Shown: positions 46,482-53,989 of the stretch, piece after piece
Layout of the letters: each line of letters opens with the position of its first letter
Position numbering within the stretch: position 1 is the first letter of the stretch
Assembly: GCF_900021165.1 (NCBI RefSeq)
Contig: NZ_FCOQ01000021.1
Span: forward strand, 2,567-66,566
Source of the DNA: Paenibacillus phocaeensis
GTDB lineage: Bacteria > Bacillota > Bacilli > Paenibacillales > Paenibacillaceae
Reading direction: 5' to 3'
DNA: 64,000 bases
Position numbers and translations under genes: made by a program
Notes under the pieces: generated by a model
Told to the model about the DNA's origin: nothing
Seen by the model: only the letters and a program-made list of their open reading frames with translations
The model's database searches: none

Positions 46482-47528
46482 ATGAGAACTCACGTCATGG
46501 AACTTCAGGAAGGGGATCGTCTGAGAACCGACGTGTTTAACCGGGCGGGGTTGCATATTCTTCCGAGGGGGACAAGCATTCATACGGAGGAAATCGCCCT
46601 GCTGATTCGGCAGAGTATCGATTACGTCGATATCGAATTTCGCACAGGGGAAGATGCCCAGAATCCCGGCATGAACCCCAGCTTCACCCAGCGTTTACGC
46701 GATAACTTTTATTTTACGGTCAAAGGGTATCAGGCGTTGTTTTTAGAGGCGTTGACGACAGGGAAATTCAATCAATCGATGGTTGAACAGCATTTGGTGC
46801 CCATGCTTGAGGTTCTTGACCGAAATAAAGATGTTGTATCGCTGCTCATCGCCTTCTCTGAAGAGGATGTAAATATTTATAATCATTCGCTGCAAGTAGG
46901 TCTGTTGTCCTATTACATCGCCACTTGGCTGGGACACTCGCCCAATGAATGTTACGAAATCAGCAAAGCGGGTTATTTGCACGATATCGGCAAGAGCCAG
47001 GTCCGTCAATCCCTGCGCAATCGCGAGCAGGAATTGGTCGGGGAGGAACGGGAAGAATTAAATCGCCATACCTCCTATGGCTATGACATTATCCGCAGGT
47101 CGACAGGGGAAGAGGTTACGGCCCTCGTCGCGCTGCAGCATCATGAAAGGGAAGACGGAACCGGTTATCCGTCGGGCTTGCGCAAAGGGAAAATCCATCC
47201 ATATGCCGAAATTGTGGCGGTGGCCAACGAATACATATCGCTGACTTCCCCCGATGTTTCGGGAACACGTCAAGATCTCTTGACCGTGTTAAGAAACATT
47301 TACAGGTTGGGATTCGGCGAACTGAACGAAAAGGCGGTTCAAGCTCTGACCTCCAATCTCCTGCCGAATTTTATCGGCAAGAAGGTCAAGCTCAGCAACG
47401 GCGAAACCGCCACGATCGTGTGGAATAATCCCGCGGATATCTTCAAGCCGCTGGTGCAAATTGACGAGTGGCAATTCCGGGATTTGTCCAGAGAACGGCA
47501 TATCGAGTTAGTACAGGTGTTTGTCTAG
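46482..47528 (+). CDS. HD-GYP domain protein, probable cyclic-dinucleotide phosphodiesterase
   Basis: Cytosolic protein of 348 residues. The HD-GYP domain covers about residues 120-260, with HD pair His167-Asp168 (YLHDIGK), HHEREDGTGYP (GYP at 228-230) and the final helix AEIVAVANEY. Enzymes of this family hydrolyse cyclic di-GMP. The Asp usually present in the IxVxD-Y segment is Asn249 here, which may alter metal binding. The N-terminal 60 residues resemble the small beta-domain seen in many Paenibacillus HD-GYP proteins. GAGGG precedes ATG 46482. It lies alone behind a germination operon and is convergent with the L,D-transpeptidase. Confidence 0.88.
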   Translation: MRTHVMELQEGDRLRTDVFNRAGLHILPRGTSIHTEEIALLIRQSIDYVDIEFRTGEDAQNPGMNPSFTQRLRDNFYFTVKGYQALFLEALTTGKFNQSMVEQHLVPMLEVLDRNKDVVSLLIAFSEEDVNIYNHSLQVGLLSYYIATWLGHSPNECYEISKAGYLHDIGKSQVRQSLRNREQELVGEEREELNRHTSYGYDIIRRSTGEEVTALVALQHHEREDGTGYPSGLRKGKIHPYAEIVAVANEYISLTSPDVSGTRQDLLTVLRNIYRLGFGELNEKAVQALTSNLLPNFIGKKVKLSNGETATIVWNNPADIFKPLVQIDEWQFRDLSRERHIELVQVFV

Positions 47529-47550
47529 GACTTCTTGACACCGGCAAAAC

Positions 47551-47594
47551 AAGAAACAACCCTTGCTCCCATCCGGGAGCAAGGGTTGTTTCTT
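47551..47594. terminator. Bidirectional terminator between HD-GYP and L,D-transpeptidase genes
   Basis: A perfect 20-bp stem (47551-47570 with 47575-47594) with a four-base loop, T-rich on both sides. Confidence 0.93.
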
Positions 47595-47601
47595 TGTGAG
47601 A

Positions 47602-48312
47602 TTATTCGGATAAACCCAGGGCCTGGTATACCCGGTAGGATACGACGCCATTGGGGATCAATCCATGATCGCGTTGATACCGGGTTAAAGCTTCGGCAGT
47701 AGCGCGATTGAACTTGCCGTTGCATTCCCCCTTGAAATATCCCGCGCTTTTCAAGCGAGATTGAATGAGCTGGACATCCCCGCCAACATCGCCTTCCGCC
47801 AAATCCCTGGGGTCCTGGTTCGCTTCCCCCAGAATATGACCATAGATCGTGACCTTCGTTCCCACGGGAATCAAATCATATAATTCCATTACGTCGCGAT
47901 TTCGCATGCGGATGCAGCCGTGGCTGAGGTGTTGCCCGATCGAATCGGGGCGGTTCGTGCCATGGATGCCGTAATACCCCCAAGGAACATTCAAGCCCAG
48001 CCATCTTGGACCAAAGGAAGGTCCCCAGTCCTTTCCTTTATAAGTCACCAGATACTCTCCTACAGGGGTAGGAGTAGAAGGGTTGCCTACTGCGACAGGG
48101 TAGGATTTGTAGGGTTGTCCCTGAATTTTCACGGTCAGCCGATGCTGCCGGGGATAGACTTCAATCGAGTAAATACTCTCTTCCGAGATGATGGGCAAAG
48201 AAGGGGAAGCCTCTGCATTTGAGGACAAGGCGGCTGATATGATACCCAATAGTATTGTAAGTACCGTGCAGATCCGCGCGATCGACCTGCAACTCTGGTT
48301 CTTGATTTTCAT
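47602..48312 (-). CDS. L,D-transpeptidase (YkuD) with peptidoglycan-binding domain
   Basis: Secreted enzyme of 236 residues: signal peptide to about residue 35, a YkuD catalytic domain (about 48-158) and a C-terminal peptidoglycan-binding domain (about 175-235, DVQLIQSRLKSAGYFKGECNGKFNRATAEALTRYQRDHGL). The active site reads YYGIHGTNRP (His117) and SHGCIRM with His131 and Cys133. It would make 3-3 crosslinks in peptidoglycan or act on spore cortex or coat precursors. The order catalytic-then-binding is common in Bacillales. It is a single gene with a shared terminator. Confidence 0.93.
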   Translation of the reverse strand: MKIKNQSCRSIARICTVLTILLGIISAALSSNAEASPSLPIISEESIYSIEVYPRQHRLTVKIQGQPYKSYPVAVGNPSTPTPVGEYLVTYKGKDWGPSFGPRWLGLNVPWGYYGIHGTNRPDSIGQHLSHGCIRMRNRDVMELYDLIPVGTKVTIYGHILGEANQDPRDLAEGDVGGDVQLIQSRLKSAGYFKGECNGKFNRATAEALTRYQRDHGLIPNGVVSYRVYQALGLSE

Positions 48313-48493
48313 GGATTCACCGTTTACCTGATTTTGGATGGCATACTTCGGCCGTAGGTTCGTTCATTTCCGCTTGTAGTGTCTCCCGCGAAGGGATGAT
48401 TATGCGCATTGGAGCGGGGGTCCGGGAAACGGTGCCAAGAACGGCAGAACGATCCCCGGGAAGCGGCGGCGGTTGACATCTGCGAGCTCCGCT

Positions 48494-48521
48494 TGATTGG
48501 AGCGTGGCTTTATGTTATTTT
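48494..48521 (+). promoter_or_regulatory. Candidate promoter of the second MarR gene
   Basis: TTGATT and TATTTT are 16 bases apart, and the MarR operator begins three bases after the -10. Confidence 0.4.
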
Positions 48522-48523
48522 AA

Positions 48524-48537
48524 TTTACGAGTAAACT
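48524..48537. promoter_or_regulatory. MarR operator copy 1 (autoregulation)
   Basis: TTTACGAGTAAACT is followed by AAAT. It differs by one base in 14 from the copy before the nitroreductase gene, and it lies 23 bases before the marR start, where binding would block transcription. Confidence 0.65.
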
Positions 48538-48559
48538 AAATGAAGTGTGAGGCGAGAGA

Positions 48560-49048
48560 ATGGATTCGACCGATAGGATAAAAGCGTTGATTTACGAGCA
48601 GGTTCTGCATTACTCGCATTTATACGAACAGGAGATGGAACTGGAGCTCTCGGAACTGAAAGCGTGGGGAGAGGCCAGGGATCTGCCGGGCTTGCCGGGC
48701 AATTTATCGACCGTCCATGTCCTGGAGTGCATCGGCGATCATGAACCGATCAATCATTCAGCGGTTGCGGAGAGAATGAATTTGTCGAAAGCGAGCATTA
48801 CGAAGATCAGCACGAAGTTGTTGGCGCTCGGATATATTGAGCGAATCCAGCGTAACGACAACCGTAAGGAAGTGTACTTCCGGCTTACCCCTCAAGGGAA
48901 CGAATTGTACAAGTTGCACGAAGCTCTGCATCAAGAAGAAGAGCGGCGGTTTATGCGGTTGTTAAACGACTTTTCCGATCGCGAGCTTCAGACGATTTTA
49001 CGTTTTCTCCAAGGGATGGCGAATCAGGTACACGAGCGGAAAAGGTAA
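48560..49048 (+). CDS. MarR family regulator of the nitroreductase gene
   Basis: Winged-helix regulator of 162 residues. The core is LSTVHVLECIGDHEPINHSAVAERMNLSKASITKISTKLLALGYIERIQRNDNRKEVYFRLTPQG. It precedes the tandem nitroreductase by 53 bases. An almost identical palindrome (TTTACNAGTAAACT) lies upstream of both genes, so it very probably represses itself and the nitroreductase. MarR relatives that control nitroreductases often respond to quinones, phenols or oxidants; the ligand here is unknown. A weak AGGCGAGAG leader holds the ribosome binding site. Confidence 0.9.
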   Translation: MDSTDRIKALIYEQVLHYSHLYEQEMELELSELKAWGEARDLPGLPGNLSTVHVLECIGDHEPINHSAVAERMNLSKASITKISTKLLALGYIERIQRNDNRKEVYFRLTPQGNELYKLHEALHQEEERRFMRLLNDFSDRELQTILRFLQGMANQVHERKR

Positions 49049-49063
49049 TTTTTTTATCATTAT

Positions 49064-49079
49064 AGTTTACTAGTAAACT
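49064..49079. promoter_or_regulatory. MarR operator copy 2 (nitroreductase promoter)
   Basis: AGTTTACTAGTAAACT is a perfect 16-bp palindrome. It overlaps TATAGT (49061-49066), a candidate -10, and lies 22 bases before the nitroreductase start. Confidence 0.7.
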
Positions 49080-49101
49080 AAATCAGGTTGAGAGGGGTAG
49101 G

Positions 49102-50127
49102 ATGATGAATTTCTCCCAAACGATTCGTGAGCGCAGAACGATCCGGAAATTTAATACTTCGCCGGTATCCCGAGAACTGGTCGCGTCTCTGATCAACGAG
49201 GCGGCATCATTATATGAATCTGAAGGAACGCCGCGGTGGCGCTGCATCTACGCCGGTACGCCGGAATCGAGAGAGCGGCTCGCGGACTATATGATGGCCA
49301 AGATGCTGGACAGCAAACTGGGGAAACTGATCCCCGCGAAAATGATTGCCAAGAGGGTGACGGATATTCCCGCGCACTTGTTGGTCGTGGCGGAATCCGG
49401 CGCCGATCAGCGCGAAAGCGATGAGAATTACGCCGCTGCCTGCAGCATCATGCAGACATTGCAGTTGCTGGCCTGGGAACGGGGTCTGGGCGTCTTATGG
49501 GATACGGAACCGTTCGTGCAGAGCGAATCGTTCTTAGCGAGCATCGGGGTGCGGGAAGGCGAGAGGTTCGTCGGTACTTTGCATCTGGGTTATTTCGATA
49601 AGGCTCCGAAAGGGCGGAAAAGAACGCCGGCGGAGCAAAAATGGACAGTCCTCCACGGGGGCGGAGAGCTTCCGGGGAGGCTGACGGATGCTGCAGCGCT
49701 ATCCGAGAGCAGCATTCTCGATACGTTGAACACTGCGGTCTGGGCGCCAAATGACGGGATGAGGGAACCGTGGCGATTTATTTTCGTAACCGGCGGAGAA
49801 GAAGCGGGCGGAAATGCTGAGGTGCCCCTCCCGGGTAGCGGGCAAGCCCATCTCCTCGTCGTGACGAAGGAAGAGTCCGATCCGCACAAGCGGGAGGAGG
49901 ATTACGCGGCGGTGTGCTGCCTGATCCAGAACTTTGAGCTGTTGGCCAAGTCCAAACCTTGGGGCGTGCGCCGGACCCGACCCGAATGGATTTATGATCC
50001 CAAGCCATGCCGGCTTTATGGCGTCGAACCGGGGGAGCGGATCGCGGCGGTGCTAGAGCTGGGAGTGGAGAACGCCCAACCGCCAGCGAATTTCGCCGCT
50101 CCCCGCGTGAACTGGTTCGAACTTTAG
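49102..50127 (+). CDS. Tandem nitroreductase-fold flavoprotein
   Basis: A protein of 341 residues made of two nitroreductase-like halves. Half 1 (about 1-185) starts with the FMN-phosphate motif RERRTIRKF but has a degenerate YESEGTPRWRC segment. Half 2 (about 195-335) lacks the Arg-rich start but keeps the substrate and FMN motif WAPNDGMREPWRFIF. Each half carries a matching AHLLVV…Y-AA pair and a VEPGERIAAVLELG-type end. Nitroreductases are normally homodimers with FMN at the interface, so this fusion looks like a covalent pseudo-dimer with complementary halves. It follows its likely MarR repressor. Confidence 0.85.
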   Translation: MMNFSQTIRERRTIRKFNTSPVSRELVASLINEAASLYESEGTPRWRCIYAGTPESRERLADYMMAKMLDSKLGKLIPAKMIAKRVTDIPAHLLVVAESGADQRESDENYAAACSIMQTLQLLAWERGLGVLWDTEPFVQSESFLASIGVREGERFVGTLHLGYFDKAPKGRKRTPAEQKWTVLHGGGELPGRLTDAAALSESSILDTLNTAVWAPNDGMREPWRFIFVTGGEEAGGNAEVPLPGSGQAHLLVVTKEESDPHKREEDYAAVCCLIQNFELLAKSKPWGVRRTRPEWIYDPKPCRLYGVEPGERIAAVLELGVENAQPPANFAAPRVNWFEL

Positions 50128-50128
50128 G

Positions 50129-50560
50129 CTACCTGTCGTTTCTCCCGTCGTCGTAACTAAGCTGCCATTCGATCCCGTACTTGTCTTTTATATTTCCGTA
50201 ACAAGGACTCCAGAACGTTTCCTGCAGCTCCATGGAGACCTTGCCGCCTTCCTTCAGCCGGTCAAACGCGGAGACGATTTCCTCCCGATGGGTGCTGACA
50301 AGCGCCAGGCTGATGTTGGTCCCCACCGTAAACGGCGAACCCGGGAATACATCGGAGAACATCAGGTTGCTGCCGCTAACCTTAAGGTTGGCGTGCATCA
50401 CCCGGTCTTTCGCCGCTTCGGGAAGCGTATATTCCGGCTCCGCGGAATGCGCTTCCCCGTAGGTGAGGATTTGCGGCCGCTCCACGCCGAATGCATGGGC
50501 ATAAAATTCAACCGCCTCACGGCAGTTGCCATCGAAATACAGATACGCGTCAATGGGCAT
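50129..50560 (-). CDS. PhnB-like VOC family protein
   Basis: A protein of 143 residues of the vicinal-oxygen-chelate fold, 3-demethylubiquinone/PhnB subgroup. It opens IDAYLYFDGNCREAVEFYAHAFG, with HANLKVSGSNLMFSDVFPG and ETFWSPCYGNIKDKYGIEWQLSY, the signature of this group. Members are usually of unknown function and may bind metal or small molecules. GAGGAGG is upstream of the ATG. The stop is one base from the end of the convergent nitroreductase gene, leaving no room for a terminator between them. Confidence 0.88.
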   Translation of the reverse strand: MPIDAYLYFDGNCREAVEFYAHAFGVERPQILTYGEAHSAEPEYTLPEAAKDRVMHANLKVSGSNLMFSDVFPGSPFTVGTNISLALVSTHREEIVSAFDRLKEGGKVSMELQETFWSPCYGNIKDKYGIEWQLSYDDGRNDR

Positions 50561-50836
50561 CTTGTCATCCTCCTCAAACGATTCGTTAAGCTATAGTTGA
50601 TCCCTTCTTCAGCATCTCCAGAATCCTCCGAACCCAATCGATGAGAAGCCGGAAACGGGTAATATAAACGCTACCGAATTGGAGACGAGCGGGGCAACGG
50701 ATCTTGCACGTTCAACCGGAGCTGGCACCGATCGCAGGAATCGGTGTAGTAACTTGGTAACAGTAGTTAGTGGAAGTAGTCAGCTACAGTAGAGGGTCAC
50801 GAAACCAGTAGCAGCATTCGGCAACAGTAATAGTCA

Positions 50837-50970
50837 TGGCGGTCGGCAGCAGTTATCAGTCACAGTAATCGATCACGGCGGTCGGTAGCAGTCCATAGGA
50901 ACAGGAGTCAGTTACGGCGGTTGGTAGCAGTATTCGGCATAAGTAGTAGTCACGGCATTTAGCAGCGTAT
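50837..50970. repeat. Decayed 39-bp tandem repeat
   Basis: Units beginning near GGCGGTCGG recur at 50839, 50878, 50917 and 50955 (period 39, 39, 38), each with GGTAGCAGT-like sequence inside. Similar AGTAGT/CAGTAAT fragments continue back to about 50750. The stretch 50561-50836 otherwise holds no recognisable gene. Confidence 0.6.
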
Positions 50971-51051
50971 CCGTCAACAGTAATCGATGCTCGGAACCGG
51001 CGAGTTCATGGTAAACGGTGCCTATGTCCCGCTCTAACTCTAGGCTTCAAC

Positions 51052-51227
51052 TGCAAATGTGCATTTCGTACGAACTGAAATTCCGTATTCAAGCGGGTGA
51101 AATGCAAAAGTGCATCTGTTTGAAGGAGGTTAGGCGGGATATGGGCTCTTGAGCGCAGATGAGATGCACTTTTGCACTTGAGTGGGTCGCAAAGGGCGAT
51201 TTGGCCGAAATCGCCTGCACTTTTGCA
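51052..51227. repeat. TGCAAAAGTGCA repeat element (two direct, two inverted copies)
   Basis: TGCAAATGTGCA at 51052, TGCAAAAGTGCA at 51103, and the inverse TGCACTTTTGCA at 51165 and 51216. A perfect GGCGATTT/AAATCGCC hairpin lies at 51195-51215 between the last two. No reading frame is present. The layout of two direct then two inverted motifs matches the array at 19.4 kb, although the motif differs. Confidence 0.7.
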
Positions 51228-51250
51228 CTTGAGCCCAGCCGCTGCCGCGT

Positions 51251-51290
51251 ATAAAAAACAGAAAGACCTGGCCAACGGGCCAGGTCTTTC
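51251..51290 (-). terminator. Terminator of the AlkC-like gene
   Basis: A perfect 13-bp stem (51261-51273 with 51278-51290) is followed on the minus strand by TGTTTTTTAT. Confidence 0.92.
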
Positions 51291-51291
51291 T

Positions 51292-52404
51292 CTATTCACC
51301 GCCGGCCTGCAGCGTTAATACAGTTTCGGCCGCTTCCACGCCGTTGATCAGCAGCACGATGCGATGCTCGCCGGGGTAGTGCCGGCGGGTCGTGAGATCG
51401 GCCCAGGCGTGCCGGCGCGTTCCGCCGATCTGTGCGCCGCCGGGAACGGTTTTGTCCGCCAGCAGGAACAGCTTGCGCGAGGTGCGGCCGCCGGCTTTGA
51501 CGAAGTCGATGCCGTATTCGACGCGCACTTTGGCCGGCTCGCCCTCGCGAATCGTCAGCTCGTAGCGGAGCTCGCTGCTGTCGCCGATGCGCAGCACGGC
51601 TGGTTCGGCCGAGAGCGCCGCCGATGTCGCCAGCGACTCGCCTTCGCCGGCCGCGGCGTAGCCGAACAGCGCCAGCGCTTCCGGCCCGCCCTTGCGAATC
51701 AAGGTGCGGCAGCCGTGGCGCACGATCCAGTCGGTGTGCGGGTGCGCGTCTTTCCAGCGGCGCGCAAGCTCAAGCACCAGCGCCGGATGATCCTTGGCGA
51801 TGTCGTTCAGGTTGTTGGCTACGCTCTTGCGGACATACAAGCTGGGATCGGCCTTCAACCGTTCAAGGATCGGCAGAATCGGCGCCGGGTCCCGCTTGAA
51901 CATCGGCAGCGCCTGGCCCCAGGGGAGGCGAGGCCGGCAGCCTTCGCTCGCCAACCGGCGCACATGCTCGTTCTCGTGTTCCGCCCATTGCGCCATTTGC
52001 CGCATCATCCGCTCGGGATCACGTTCGATAAACGAACGGACGGCAAACTCGGCGGACGACTTCGGCGTGAACCGCTCCAGAGCTTGCATGGCGAGCGGCC
52101 AGTCGGCTTCGGCGCTGCCGAACACCTCGACGAAGTCGGGGAAGAACAGGTACGGGAACCCGACGCAGGACTCGTCGATGGCGAACAAGACGGCCACTGC
52201 CTCCGAGAAGGCCTCCGGCAGCTGTGCCCCCAACTTCAGCGTGATTTGCCGCATCCGCGCTTTCAGTTCCAGCTCGTCCCACGTCTCATCCATAGTGTCG
52301 GTAATGAACCGTTCCGTGTTAAAGCGCCTATACGCGCCCTTCACCTTGCCGCCGAAGTCGCGCAGAAATGCTTCGTTATACATCGATTTTAACGTATCGG
52401 CCAT
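51292..52404 (-). CDS. AlkC-like DNA alkylation repair glycosylase
   Basis: A protein of 370 residues. Residues 1-245 are helical HEAT-like repeats, for example MMRQMAQWAEHENEHVRRLASEGCRPRLPWG, DPSLYVRKSVANNLNDIAKDHP and DWIVRHGCRTLIRKGGPEAL, a pattern found in the AlkC/AlkD glycosylases that excise N3-methylated purines. Residues about 265-365 form a beta-rich Ig-like domain (RYELTIREGEPAKVRVEYGIDFV), which fits the AlkC subgroup that carries such a domain. GGAG precedes the start. The family call is from architecture and repeat motifs; catalytic residues were not checked. Confidence 0.8.
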   Translation of the reverse strand: MADTLKSMYNEAFLRDFGGKVKGAYRRFNTERFITDTMDETWDELELKARMRQITLKLGAQLPEAFSEAVAVLFAIDESCVGFPYLFFPDFVEVFGSAEADWPLAMQALERFTPKSSAEFAVRSFIERDPERMMRQMAQWAEHENEHVRRLASEGCRPRLPWGQALPMFKRDPAPILPILERLKADPSLYVRKSVANNLNDIAKDHPALVLELARRWKDAHPHTDWIVRHGCRTLIRKGGPEALALFGYAAAGEGESLATSAALSAEPAVLRIGDSSELRYELTIREGEPAKVRVEYGIDFVKAGGRTSRKLFLLADKTVPGGAQIGGTRRHAWADLTTRRHYPGEHRIVLLINGVEAAETVLTLQAGGE

Positions 52405-52631
52405 GCTTCATTCTCCGTTCCATACCCAACTGGGATCGTGATTCAGGGTTTTATTTTACTATGGAGGTCGATCCGGCGCAAACCCCAAACCCCGCCGCGC
52501 CGGTATAATTCGAAATATATTTAGGTAAAGTGAGGTAATCTGCTTAATTATTACACTGCCGAACCCCCCGCTTGCGGTTGGGGCGAAATGATTTTAACCA
52601 AACCGGGCCTGTCCTCCGTTTGACGAAAGTG

Positions 52632-52646
52632 CTAGGATAATCCTAG
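52632..52646. promoter_or_regulatory. 15-bp palindrome upstream of ybaK
   Basis: CTAGGATAATCCTAG is a perfect inverted repeat 33 bases before the ybaK start; TTGACG lies just upstream but too close for a normal promoter. Function uncertain. The remainder of 52405-52678 shows nothing else. Confidence 0.3.
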
Positions 52647-52678
52647 AAGAATTCAAGGATAGCAAAGGAGTGGCAGCA

Positions 52679-53164
52679 ATGGCGGAGGTTAAAACGAATG
52701 CCATGCGGATGCTGGACAAGTCCAAGACGGAATACCGGATTTATGCGTACGATGCGGAGGACGGGCAAATTCACGGAACCGCGGTGGCGGAGAAAATCGG
52801 CAAACCGGTGGAGAAAGTATACAAGACACTGGTAGCGCATCAAGGGGCGGCGAACTTCGTGTTCATCATCCCGGTCGCCGAGGAGCTGGACCTGAAGAAG
52901 GCGGCCAAAGCCGCCGGCGTCAAGAAGATCGAAATGCTGCCGATGAAGGATTTGCAGCAGCAGACGGGATACGTCCGCGGCGGCTGCTCGCCGGTCGGGA
53001 TGAAGAAGTTGTTTCCCACTTTTATCGACAGCCGTGCGGAAAGCTTGGACACCCTCCTCGTCTCTGCCGGCAAAATCGGCATGCAGATGGAGATCGCACC
53101 GCAGCAGCTGGCGGATCAAGTCAAGGGGAAATTCGCGCCGCTCATCCGCGAAGAGGGGGAATGA
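52679..53164 (+). CDS. ybaK: Cys-tRNA(Pro)/Cys-tRNA(Cys) deacylase YbaK
   Basis: A trans-editing protein of 161 residues of the YbaK/EbsC family, which hydrolyses cysteine mischarged on tRNA-Pro. Family motifs include GTAVAEKIGKPVEKVYKTLV, NFVFIIPVAEELDLKKAAKAAG and GYVRGGCSPVGMKKLFPTFID. ATG 52679 is chosen because AAAGGAG is eight bases upstream; GTG 52670 is the alternative. The stop overlaps an in-frame ATG of the following HD-domain frame, although that gene probably starts later. Confidence 0.93.
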   Translation: MAEVKTNAMRMLDKSKTEYRIYAYDAEDGQIHGTAVAEKIGKPVEKVYKTLVAHQGAANFVFIIPVAEELDLKKAAKAAGVKKIEMLPMKDLQQQTGYVRGGCSPVGMKKLFPTFIDSRAESLDTLLVSAGKIGMQMEIAPQQLADQVKGKFAPLIREEGE

Positions 53165-53238
53165 AGGGGTTAGCTGACGGTTTTGACGCCTCGTTAACAA
53201 TTGCCGTTTATACTGAGGTTAAAAAACCATACAGAAAG

Positions 53239-53880
53239 ATGGCTGATCCGATGGGCATTCATGCTTACTTTCGCTCCTTAAACGAGTTAGAACGCATCTA
53301 TCGCTGTCCCGGAAGGTTCAAATTTGAAGAGCATAGCGTGGCGGCGCACTCCTGGAAGGTCGTGCAGTACGCCAAAACTTTGGCCGATATCGAAGAACAG
53401 CATGGCGTCGCCATCGACTGGAAGAAATTATACGAGATTACCAGCAGCCACGATTACGGCGAAATTTTTATCGGGGACATCAAAACGCCGGTGAAGCACG
53501 CCTCAATTGAACTGCGGAACTTGATTCAGCAGGTTGAGGAAGGGATGGTGCATAATTTCATCGACGAGCATATTCCGGAGGAATTTAAAGCGATCTTTCG
53601 CAACCAGCTGCGAGAAGGGAAGGACCAATCCGTGGAGGGGCTGATCCTGGAGGTTGCCGATAAGCTGGATCAAGTCTACGAAGCGTTTGCCGAACTTCAG
53701 CGGGGGAACACGGAGAAGGAATTCGTCAAAATGTACCGCGACGCCCTTGTGAAAATCAAAAACATCGGGCTTCATTGCGTTGATTATTTCCTCCGCGAAA
53801 TCTTGACGGATATGGTTAATGAAGGAACGACGTCGCCGATCGATATCAAGCGGATCACGCAGGAAGCGCTGGAGCATTAG
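53239..53880 (+). CDS. YfbR-like HD-domain nucleotidase
   Basis: A protein of about 213 residues in the YfbR/HD_3 group. The metal ligands are visible: HSVAAHSWKV (first His), SSHDYGEIFIGDI (HD pair) and a late Asp in EVADKLDQVYEAF. The family acts as metal-dependent 5'-deoxynucleotidases on dNMPs. The open frame reaches back to ATG 53161, overlapping ybaK. The extra 26 residues show no homology, so ATG 53239 or 53251 is more likely; a weak AGAAAG precedes 53239. The start is uncertain. Confidence 0.82.
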   Translation: MADPMGIHAYFRSLNELERIYRCPGRFKFEEHSVAAHSWKVVQYAKTLADIEEQHGVAIDWKKLYEITSSHDYGEIFIGDIKTPVKHASIELRNLIQQVEEGMVHNFIDEHIPEEFKAIFRNQLREGKDQSVEGLILEVADKLDQVYEAFAELQRGNTEKEFVKMYRDALVKIKNIGLHCVDYFLREILTDMVNEGTTSPIDIKRITQEALEH

Positions 53881-53885
53881 AAAAG

Positions 53886-53926
53886 AACCTTATTCCCCGT
53901 TGCGGCGGGATAAGGTCCTTTTTTTG
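53886..53926 (+). terminator. Terminator of the YfbR-like gene
   Basis: ACCTTAT-CCC pairs with GGG-ATAAGGT (one bulged T), followed by CC and seven T residues. Confidence 0.8.
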
Positions 53927-53989
53927 GAGCGACCGGAATTGCATACGGAACATGTTCAGTGCAGGTCCGCAGTGAGTCATCATCGGACT

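Noticed and set aside
51364..52392. Plus-strand open frame of 342 codons opposite the AlkC-like gene.
   Set aside because: Compositionally biased shadow of a gene with HEAT-like repeats; no start signals.
53183..53214. TTGACG and TATACT upstream of the YfbR-like gene as a promoter.
   Set aside because: The spacing is 20 bases, too long for a normal sigma-A promoter; left out of the features.
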